Shown one piece after another: positions 55,655 to 64,000 of a stretch of DNA of 64,000 nucleotides. The stretch comes from Dichetophora obliterata (Eukaryota; Arthropoda; Insecta; Diptera; Sciomyzidae), in assembly GCA_963920525.1 (NCBI GenBank), contig OY986436.1:6188501-6252500 (forward strand). Direction: 5' to 3'. The position numbers were made by a program, and so were the translations under genes. The notes under the pieces were generated by a model. It had not been told where the DNA came from, ran no database searches, and saw nothing but the letters and a program-made list of their open reading frames with translations. How positions within the stretch are numbered: the first letter of the stretch is position 1; every line of letters begins with the position of its first letter.

Positions 55655-57579
55655 CAATCGTTCACCCCTAGCTAGCAATAATCGTTCACCGCAACCACTA
55701 TCAGCACAATAGAGCTGCTTTAATCGAAAACGCAAGTCATCAACAACTTCAGCGCCCACTTTAAACGTGACCTTAGATGTTGACGACTAAAGCTCACACA
55801 TCCTTATAGGAAAACACTGATACACACACGTGCCCAAAACCACACTAACATCATTATTATTATTGTTATTATGATTTAGTACCTGTTCTGCTAAGTAATT
55901 GCTCACCATCAATCATCTGTTTCTCAGCATAAGTTGCAGCAGCAAAACTCCGAATAAACACACATGTGTAAAATGTGCGTAGAGGAAACAAATTAAAGTA
56001 CAAGCAAACACAAACGATGACTGTAAAAATAAAACTTTTAACGTAAAGTAGAAGACTTTTGGTTGTGTGTTAATAAATTTATATGACGTACAAGTAGCTT
56101 AAATTAAGTGCAACAAACTAGTTGTTATGGCAGCCAACAACATCCACAACAACACCATGTGAGTTCATGTGCAGATATGCGAGCTAAATTATATTCACAC
56201 ATACTTGAACAAATGATGGATCGCCGAGTGAAAAAACTTCAACATACGCGTAAAATCCAAACAAAAATAATGGCATAACAAGCAAGAAGCAGAAAAAGAA
56301 CACTGAAAATGAAGTGAAAAACAAGTAATGTGAAAGTTCAAAGTTTTCTTAGAGCGAAACTTTTTGCTGTTGAAACTTGTATTAAAAATACAATCGAAAT
56401 GTTACGTTTAGGAGTTGTTGCAGCTCCCTATTGAGCTGTTGTTTTCTTATTATACTTGTTGTTTTGATCACGTGGGTCGAAGTGCGTTCTTTTTTTTTTT
56501 TTGTCTATGTAACTGCAAACACAAAAAAAATTAAGTAGCCAAACGTACTAGCTGTACGTAGAGTAAAAACCCAATTTAATGTAGAATGTCAGCCGAAAAA
56601 AAAACTCACAGACTAATACACACATACACGCATACATGTGCAGACCCAAGGGAATATGTTTGTTTCCTAAACGAAAAGAAAACATTACTGAAATACAATC
56701 CACATCGGTAGGGTGTCCCCACACAGCACACAGAGTAGTGCTACTTTGAGCTTCATTCTGTTACTGTTGTTGTTTCCCGTTCTTAAAAAGCTACACCGCT
56801 GTGCACAAATACAAAGTTATACAAATTTTATCTGTTCAGCTAAGCTACGAACCATGAAGAACAAAAATTACACCATGTCGTGGGCTAATGCAAAAATCCT
56901 AGCTAGCTGGTTTATAAGTAAGGGATCAAGTGACTGTGTGTATGTGTGTGTGTGTGTGTGTATGGTTGCGTCTATTTATGGTTTTCTCTTTTGCATGTAA
57001 GCAAATCTCTGTGGTTGGCGGAAGCAACTAAAAGAAATCCTTCACGAATTAAACACATGTGTTTTCTTTTACTATTTTTCCACACAAAGATTTGTGCGAA
57101 ATATGCTCAAATTAACTAGGACAATATTTTGTAAGCAAATGTATTTTTGTCTACTTCAGTAAAATTAAAGGTTACACTTTACAAGAGAGAGTTAAGAAAT
57201 TTATTGATACTGTGAAATTTTCCTGTATGCGTACTACATGGCGTATGAGTTATTTTAATTTAGAGGTTAGTCCCTATGCCCTAAAACTTAGCGATGCCCT
57301 AAAATGCGGAAAGTTCAGAAGGTTAATAGTATAGTTCGAGGGTAGATAACTTAAGCAGCGATGCACGTTTGAAAATTTAAGCTAGAGATTCTTGCATCGC
57401 ACTATACATAGGTCAATATGCTGGTTTCTCTGGCCAAAATAAATAACCCCGAAACGGAAGACAATTTTTCGCTGAAATTTGAGTTGCAGGTTTAAAATAA
57501 CCTATATTTTAATAAAAACCCATATTGAAAGTAAGCGTGGTCGAATAAAAATTACGCCTACTTACCTAAAAAAGTAATG
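55655..57579. other. Non-coding stretch
   Basis: No gene. ATT repeats (about 55,851-55,870), a TG/TGTG run at about 56,934-56,961 and an AT-rich remainder. A 95-codon frame crossing the TG run (56,713-57,000) is repeat-derived. Confidence 0.45.
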
Positions 57580-57826
57580 TCTGTGGTTGCAAGGAATAAC
57601 GACTAAACTCAAAATATCGTAAAAAAACGATATTTTAATTGCACGGACTACGACCCATTTTTTAATTACATAAACCGTTACAAACAAAATATGTGCAGAC
57701 ATAAGTTATGATCAATTCTAGGCAAAAAATGAATATCTGCATAGTTCCAAAAATTGCCAATTAAGTAAATTCCATATCGCTTTTTAACGATATTTTAGTT
57801 TAGTCATTATTCCTTGTGACCACAGA
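57580..57826. mobile_element. MITE with ~45-bp inverted ends
   Basis: Left TCTGTGGTTGCAAGGAATAA, then CGACTAAACTCAAAATATCGT; right read inward TCTGTGGTCACAAGGAATAA, then TGACTAAACTAAAATATCGT. About 90% identity over ~41 bp, and both arms continue with short A runs. No clear TSD and no coding; the right flank is TATA. Confidence 0.7.
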
Positions 57827-58517
57827 TATATCAGAAATGGGCAAATCCTTAGTGTAAGACTTTTTCTTCAAAAAATATCGCTGCTCTATTGTGCATCAAA
57901 TTTACACGTTGACCAAAACTTGAGCCAACTTCAAAAATAATTTTTTTCTATTTATGGTCATAGATCTTTCTTCAATTTTATATATTTTTTTAATTCTGTT
58001 ATGTAAGATATGCCAAAAAATTTATCACATACACTTATACAGCTCAATTTCGAATGATTTTCCTCGGGGAATCGAAAAAAGTAGCTTTAAATTTTTAGAT
58101 AGATAGCATTCCACAGAAAAGTCAACAGTGACCAAAAAATTAAACTTATTATTTTGTGATATTGTCTAAGAGAAAAATTTTCATTTTATTAATTTAAACA
58201 ATTTATACATAAATTCATTAACCATTATGATCAAATCGTCTGCACTGTTTCACAAATGTAGTTTTTCTTTTTCGTAAGTGTTTAGTACATGTTTCGTAAA
58301 CTTTTTTGTTATAGTAAAAATGGAAGATATTGGCTAAAGATTATGTTAAAATAGTTGATGCAAGGACAGAAAAATATATTAAATTTGTTTTTAGTTATTA
58401 AATAACATAATTACTTTGTAACGGTACGTTACAAATATTAAAACTACTTTATACCTATTATTACATATTACTTATTTTTTATCATTTTTATTACAAATTA
58501 TATCAAATACATACATA
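57827..58517. other. AT-rich spacer
   Basis: No gene or terminus recognised. Confidence 0.5.
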
Positions 58518-58519
58518 TA

Positions 58520-59817
58520 CAGGGTCCGCCAAGTAACTTTCTTTTTTTTGAAAATTCTAAAAAAAAACTACTAATTATTTTCTCAAATTTCTTTTTCTAT
58601 TTGAAAGTACAATCTTTCCGGTTAATAATGGAAAATAATTTCATTCAAATGGCTGCCTCAGCTGGCCATGCAGTAGCCTACACGATCGGTCCAATTTTTA
58701 AGCACATTATCGATCGTGTGCAGCTGTATTTCACCAATGGCTTCACGAATATTGTCCTTTAAAGCGTCAATTGTCTCTGGCTTGTCGGCGTAACACTTAT
58801 CTTTGAGAGCACCCCACAAATAATAGTCCAACGGTGTCAAATCGCAGCTCCGAGGTGGCCAAACGACATCAGCTCTGCGGCTTATAATGCGATCTTCAAA
58901 AACAGGGCGCAAAACATCGAGTGTAGCTTCGGCTGTGTGGCACGTAGTGCCGTCCTGTTGAAACCAAATGTTGCCAATATCCTCCTCTTCAATTTTTGTG
59001 AACAAAAATTCGTTCAACATGGCCCGATAACGATCGCCATTGACTGTAACGGCCACTCCTTGCTCATTTTCGAAGAAAAATGGCCCAATTATGCCTCTGG
59101 ACCAAAATCTGCACCAAACAGTGACTCGTTTTGGGTGCAGCGGCTTTTCAGTGTATGCGTGCGGGTTTTCTGTGCCCCAAATGCGACAATTTTACTTTTT
59201 TACATACCCGCCAAGATCAAAATGAGCTTCATCTGAAAAGATGATTTTTTTTGGCAAAATCGGTATCTTCTGTAAGTCGATCGCAAGCCCACTTAGCGAA
59301 GCGAAAACGCATTGGATGGTCAGTTGGCTTCAACTAATGAACCAATTGGACTTTGTATGGCGTCATACCAAGGTCTTTATGCAAAATTCGTCCCAATGAT
59401 GTCTCCGAAATGTTCAACTGTTGAGAACGACGGTGAATTGATGTTGATGGCGCTTCACGCACACTTTCTGCCACAGCAGCAATATTCTCGGGTGTACGCA
59501 CTGCTTTTGGCTTTTCGCACTTTGGTTTATCGATGAGGATGCCAGTTTCTTTCACTTTTTTCACAAGATAACGAACATACGGAGCTGACGATGCTTCTCT
59601 TCTTCCAAAATCCGTACGCAATTTTCGCACACATTCTGCAACATTACCATGATTTTCAAAGTGTCGCAATACTTCCCAGCGTTGTTCAAGCGTATACACA
59701 ACCATATTCGTTCAGCGGAAGGATAAAACTAATTATCTGTCAAATCAGACATGAGCTAAGTGTTACCATTCACGAAATAAGCACTAGTTGAAAAAAAACG
59801 TTAGATGGCGGACCCTG
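58520..59817 (-). mobile_element. DD41D (rosa-type) mariner element
   Basis: 1,298 bp. Both ends begin CAGGGTCCGCCA when read inward, then diverge. TA duplication at 58,518-58,519 and 59,818-59,819. Transposase on the minus strand. The DD41D type was described from the fruit fly Ceratitis rosa, which fits a tephritid-like host. Confidence 0.9.
58658..59705 (-). pseudogene. DD41D mariner transposase, frameshifted
   Basis: Starts at ATG 59,705 with a helix-turn-helix region (YTLEQRWEVLRHF ... VRKLRTDFG, then LNISETSLGRILHKDLG). A TAG at 59,334 ends the first frame. The continuation (KPTDHPMRF, then the first-aspartate segment FSDEAHFDLGGY) is shifted by one base in an eight-base A run (T run at 59,245-59,252) and has another stop near 59,192. 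The last part (58,658-59,056) holds WFQQDGTTCH (second D) and WPPRSCDLTPLDYYLWG (third D), with 41 residues between the aspartates. About 345 codons overall. Three lesions make it non-functional. Confidence 0.9.
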
Positions 59818-59819
59818 TA

Positions 59820-60350
59820 TAATATAAAATATTAAGAAAAAGCTATGAGTAGTAATTTTCATTTAATGAATTAATTTGTTCTAAACTTGTTAGAAAGAAA
59901 TTTATTTTTGATTACTGTTGGAAATATTATAAAAACATAATAAAAAAATTAAAATATAAGAAACATAAAGTTTAAAAGATTCATGGGCAGCTGCCGGATT
60001 CGAACCTTGGCCGCCAGCGCTCATTCAATAAAAAATAGCACTTAAAATAACTAGAACTAGTTATGAGCATACCAAAACTAAATGTAAAAGTCAACAACAA
60101 CAACAACTACAGACACAGCATACTTTCAGACATGAATAATCTTAAACAGGTACTGACATACATATAATTTACAACAACTTCATGACGCCATGTATATAAG
60201 AATGTGAAGAAATGTTATATCGGGAGCGACTGGAAGTATTGAGAATCGCTCAAAATATCAACCTCTGCTTCCTTGTTCGAGCCTTACCGCTTCGACCTAA
60301 GCATGTTGATATTTATTTTTGTTGTATTCTTCTATTTTGCATTCCTTTTA
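59820..60350. other. Spacer with an isolated tRNA-like B box and a TATA-like site
   Basis: At 59,996-60,006 the minus strand reads GGTTCGAATCC, a perfect pol III B box, in a local tRNA-like setting (GGCCAAGGTTCGAATCCGGC), but no A box or cloverleaf could be built. TATATAAG at about 60,192-60,199 resembles a TATA box upstream of the tandem repeats. Confidence 0.4.
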
Positions 60351-60640
60351 TTCTGCTCGCTGCGCAACCCGCCCTCGCAACAGAATAGAAGCCTCGCAGT
60401 CCAACTCATTCTTTTGCATTCCATATGCCTGAATTCTGCTCGCCGTGCTATCTGCCCTTGCAACAGAATTCAAGCATCGCAGTCGAACCTTGTGATTGTC
60501 TGCTTCGTAAACTCTTCAGATTCTGCTCGCTGCGCTGCCTCGGTAGCCTTTGCACCAGAAATCAAGTTTAACGTAATTGACCCTTGCAAAACCTTTGAGC
60601 TTCTGACTGCATAATTCTGCTCGCTGTACCGTCAACCGAT
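60351..60640. repeat. Four ~83-94-bp degenerate repeats
   Basis: TTCTGCTCGC occurs at 60,351, 60,434, 60,521 and 60,615, each (but the last) followed by a GC-rich segment, then TTGCAACAGAAT-like and AAGCATCGCAGTC-like words. The 113-codon frame over them (60,273-60,614) is not a recognisable gene. Confidence 0.75.
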
Positions 60641-61345
60641 TAGCATCTTAACAGCCGATTACTGACATTAAAAGCGATTACCGTCATAAGCGATTACCGT
60701 CCGGGTACCGTCAAGCGATTCCCGTCGTAAGAACCGATTACCGTCATAAGCGACTACTGTCAGCTGATAACCATTGTCGACCGATTAGCATCTTAAGAAC
60801 CGATTACCTTCATAAGAAGCGATTACCGTAAAACGATTAGCATCTTCAGAACCGATTACGGTCATAAGCGATTACCATCCGATTCCCGTCGTAAGAACCG
60901 ATTACCATCATAAGCAACTACTGTCAGCCGATTAGCATCGTAAGAACCGATTACCGTCATAAGCGATTACCGTCAATTGATTAGCAACTTAAGAACCGAT
61001 TACTATCAACTGATTAGCATCGTAACAACATCGATTACGTCATAAGAACCGATTACCGCATAAGAACCGATTACGTCATAAGAACCGACTACCGTCATAA
61101 GAACCGATTATCACCGTAAAAAACCCGATTACTTTCATAAGAACCAATTATCGGCAATCGCTTATACGTTATAAGAACCTTCATCCGTTATAAAATCCAA
61201 TTACCCGTTACTTAGAGCCGAACCAGAACCGATTACCCGATTGCTAAGAACAGATATCCTGTAATAAGATCCGATCCAACAAACCAAGTACCCGATACAT
61301 AGAACCGCTTCCGACTACATACACTGTACTGTAATAAATTAGTAA
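60640..61345. repeat. Degenerate minisatellite, ~16-19-bp unit
   Basis: About 35-40 diverged copies of a unit near AACCGATTACCGTCATAAG, often with variants GATTAGCATC and GATTCCCGTC. The array decays toward both ends. It starts immediately after the TTCTGCTCGC repeats, and its right end carries the RTE-like insertion. Confidence 0.9.
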
Positions 61346-61361
61346 AGTATAATAAGAACGA

Positions 61362-62914
61362 CTCCGCTGCCCGACTATGATGAAGTTCTGACAGCTATAG
61401 CTCGGCTTAAAAATAACAAGGCCGCGGGAGCTGATGGCTTACCTGCTGAGCTGTTTAAGAACGGAGGCGAAGCTCTACTTAAATGCATTCACGAGCTTCA
61501 ATGCAGAATATGGTCGGAAGAATGCATTCCGAACGATTGGAATCTCAGTATGCTCTGCCCAATACACAAGAAAGGCGATTCCACTATCTGTGCCAATTAC
61601 CGTGGGATAAGCCTTCTTAATATCGCATATAAGGTTCTGTCGAACGTTTTATGTGAAAGATTGAAGCCCATTGTAAACGAACTGATCGGACCTTATCAGT
61701 GTGGCTTCAGACCTGGAAAGTCCACCATCGACCAGATTTTCACGCTACGACAAATCTTGGAGAAGACTCAAGAAAAACAAGTCGACACCCACCATCTTTT
61801 TGTCGACTACAAAGCCGCCTTCGGCAGCCCAATAAGGAAGCACCTGTACTCCACCATGTCTGAATTTGGTATTCCTGCAAAACTAAAACGACTTTGCAGG
61901 ATGACACTGAGCAACAGCAGCAGCGCAGTTAAAATCGGGAAGGACCTCTCCCCACCATTTATTACCAAACGAGGTTTCAGACAAGGTGATTCCTTATCGT
62001 GCGACTTTTTCAACCTAATGATGGAAAAGATCATCCGAGCTTCTGATCTGAGACGTAGTGGCACAATATTCTACAAGAGTGTTATGCTGTTTGCGTATGC
62101 TGATGACATCGATATCATTGGCCATAATACGCGCGAAGTCAGTGCAGCATTTTCCAGATTAGAAAGAGAGTCAAGTCGAATGGGTCTCGCAGTGAATGCA
62201 GATAAGACGAAATACTTGGTGTCAACAAACAAACAGTCCCAGCGTCTGGGAACCCACGTTACAGTTGACTATACCTCCTTCGAGATTGTGAAGGACTTCG
62301 TTTATCTGGGATCCAGCATAAACTCAACCAACGATATCAGCATTGAGATCAAACGAAGAATAACTCTTGCCAACAGGTGTTACTTTGGGCTCAGTAGGCA
62401 ATTGAGAAGCAGAGCCCTCTCTCGACGAACGAAAATCACGCTCTATAAATCGCTCATCATGCCCGTCCTACTTTACGCATCACAAACCTGGACGCTGAGC
62501 AGTTTAGATGAAAAGACTTTAGGAGCATTCGAGAGAAAGATTCTTCGTAAGATCTACGGACCAATCTGCGTCAATGGCGAGTACCGAAAACGGTGGAATG
62601 ATGAACTGTATGAGCTGTACGCTGACATTGACATAGTCAAGCGCATTAAAATTAAGCGGCTTTGCTGGCTTGGTCATGTTCAGCGCATGAAAGACGATGC
62701 TCCAGTGAAGAAAACATTCGATTCGGTACCCAGCGGCGGTCAACGCAGAAGAGGACGACCGCATCTTCGTTAGAAAGACCAAGTAGAGGACAACCTGACG
62801 AAGCTTGGAATTTCCAAATGGCGCCAGCAAGCGAAAGACAGAAATGGCTGGCGCAAATTCTTAGATGAGGCCAAGACCGACATACGGTTGTAGCGCCAAC
62901 TAAGTAAGTAAGTA
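61362..62914 (+). mobile_element. 5'-truncated RTE-like LINE with 13-bp TSD
   Basis: 1,553 bp starting inside the RT and ending in TAAG repeats (62,901-62,914), typical of RTE-clade tails. The 13-bp ATAATAAGAACGA is present at 61,349-61,361 and 62,915-62,927, defining both ends exactly. Only one obvious nonsense change in the coding part suggests a fairly recent insertion. Confidence 0.88.
61364..62893 (+). pseudogene. RTE-like reverse transcriptase, 5' truncated, one stop
   Basis: About 510 codons in one frame. Begins just upstream of LKNNKAAGADGLPAELF, then PIHKKGDSTICANYRGISLL, QCGFRPGKSTIDQI, motif A LFVDYKAAF (catalytic D kept; the next conserved D is G here), motif B RGFRQGDSLSCDFF, motif C FAYADDIDIIG, then the thumb (VYLGSSINSTNDISIEIKRR) and the C-terminal domain ending WLGHVQRM ... 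GRPHLR. A TAG at 62,771 replaces an expected tryptophan codon; the frame then continues to a natural stop at 62,891-62,893. The endonuclease is missing. Clade call is from motif style and tail type. Confidence 0.88.
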
Positions 62915-62927
62915 ATAATAAGAACGA

Positions 62928-64000
62928 GGATAAGGAATTAGAACTGTTCAATAAAGATTGAAAACCTAAAATTCAAATTGCGTTCTTAATTGCTGGAGGT
63001 TAAGTGAATCCTTCAGAGAATCTTGGGATGGCTGAGCTTGACCACAGCCTTAGACAAAAACATGTTACAACTTAACTACCTAATTAGTTAATTACCCAAC
63101 TAAACTTCAACATTGTCAGTCTGTCAGGCACGTGGCGTGATTTGTCTCCACGTGACGATATGTAAATATAATATTAAAAAAAAAACTGTGAACTTTATTA
63201 AAAGCTTTTTACGTCGAAAACATTTTTATGAGTAATAAAAATTTGGCTTTCAAATACTTTTTCCCCATGTTAGTTACTTTCGCTAATATTTGTAATCGAA
63301 CACAACGATTTGCAATATTGGTTGACTGGACCAGTCCGACACGTCGATAATTTGTTTATGCTCGTTTTACATAGTTAAAAGAATTATATCTCGCAAACTG
63401 ATTGATGGTAAAAATTTTGTAATATTGTCGAGCCCAGTAAAATTCAAACTAATAATTCCTAAGATTATTTTGGTGCATCGTTTTAGGGTAAAGTTGAAAA
63501 AATAATAAAGTTTTTAAAGTGATTTTTTTAAATAGCTTCGAAATATAATGAGATTTTGACATATTTTAAATTGATGTCCTATGGTACTTGTAGGATTTGA
63601 TAGTAATAAAAGCATTTGAATACTAATAAAATTAGTATTATTTTATACAAATAAATGTAAGTAAATAAAACAAAAATTTCTCTGAAATACAAAGGTACAA
63701 ATAAATTTTCACAGCTACTTAGTCTTATGTAACCCAACTAAGCGAAAACCTTTGGTTTGCATTAAGAAATTTCAACAAACACTGAAGAAATGGTGTTAAG
63801 GCTTAACCATCGTTTATGGTTTTGAACACAACAGCACTTCTAAAACACAATATTTGCATGAGATCACAAGATGCTAAAAGATTACTAGCCATTAAAGAAC
63901 ATTTACTTGACTAATTCTACAAAAATGCAAAAACACATGCAACATTGTTGTTGTGGTTTTTGCTGCTATGTGATGTCACGTGTTAAAGATTTATTTGTTA
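62928..64000. other. Non-coding stretch
   Basis: An AATAAA (about 62,950) followed by ATTGAAAACC lies just after the LINE and may be the poly(A) signal of the repeat unit that also contains the minisatellite. Beyond 63,100 nothing is recognised. Confidence 0.45.

Noticed and set aside
59996..60040. Complete tRNA gene
   Set aside because: Only a B box and part of a T arm fit; no acceptor stem, A box or anticodon arm could be drawn.
60273..60614. 113-codon frame with a hydrophobic N-terminus that could be read as a signal peptide
   Set aside because: It runs through the TTCTGCTCGC tandem repeats; the hydrophobic part is a T-rich tract.

Overview
The window is AT-rich, non-coding-dominated eukaryotic DNA. 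It is most likely from a dipteran insect, and the transposons fit a tephritid-type fly: a DD41D (rosa-type) mariner, a D34D mariner, CR1-like and RTE-like LINEs, a Ty3/gypsy element, non-autonomous Helitrons and many TA-, TTAA- or 8-bp-flanked elements. I found no confident host protein-coding exon. Every long reading frame I could identify belongs to a mobile element, and almost all are broken by stops or frameshifts. The window looks like a repeat-laden intergenic or large-intron region. Species, chromosome and nearby host genes cannot be told from the sequence alone.

Layout. 0-4 kb: AT-rich DNA with two small TIR elements (TTAA-associated at 622-906, TA-flanked at 2896-3132) and a miRNA-sized hairpin. 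3.8-10 kb: a train of TIR elements: a TA-flanked element (3841-5638) that swallowed a 5'-truncated CR1; a hAT-like element carrying a 1-kb palindrome (5661-7316); and a hAT-like element with a perfect 8-bp TSD (7506-8898), whose last TA dinucleotide was hit by a TA-target element (8899-9908). 10-15 kb: unidentified repeats, a Helitron (11673-13113, minus strand) and an internally deleted hAT/CGGBP1-like transposase relic. 21-26 kb: a 4.97-kb gypsy-type LTR element on the minus strand with both LTRs, a 5-bp TSD, PBS and PPT, an intact gag-like frame, and pol broken by a frameshift and stops. 29.7-30.8 kb: a probable solo LTR with five ~64-bp repeats. 33.4-37.9 kb: a degenerate CR1 LINE interrupted by a mariner with intact termini and a doubly stopped transposase. 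39-43.3 kb: three TIR elements, two of them nested, and a second Helitron. 43.6-46.7 kb: a 2.6-kb TTAA-flanked element encoding a Mutator-like-domain transposase (three frameshifts), abutting another TTAA element. 46.7-58.5 kb: the lowest transposon density, with slightly higher GC, simple repeats, possible splice signals and two compact MITEs. 58.5-59.8 kb: a DD41D mariner pseudogene. 60.2-62.9 kb: tandem repeats with a nearly intact RTE-like LINE fragment inserted in them and a 13-bp TSD.

The genes do not form a pathway; what ties them together is insertion history. Target-site duplications allow several events to be ordered. In two independent places an element sits exactly at the terminal target dinucleotide or tetranucleotide of an older element. 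The most unusual items are the TTAA-flanked Mutator-domain transposon, the palindromic hAT-like element, the two end-to-end nestings and the Helitron 5' ends followed by tetranucleotide microsatellites.
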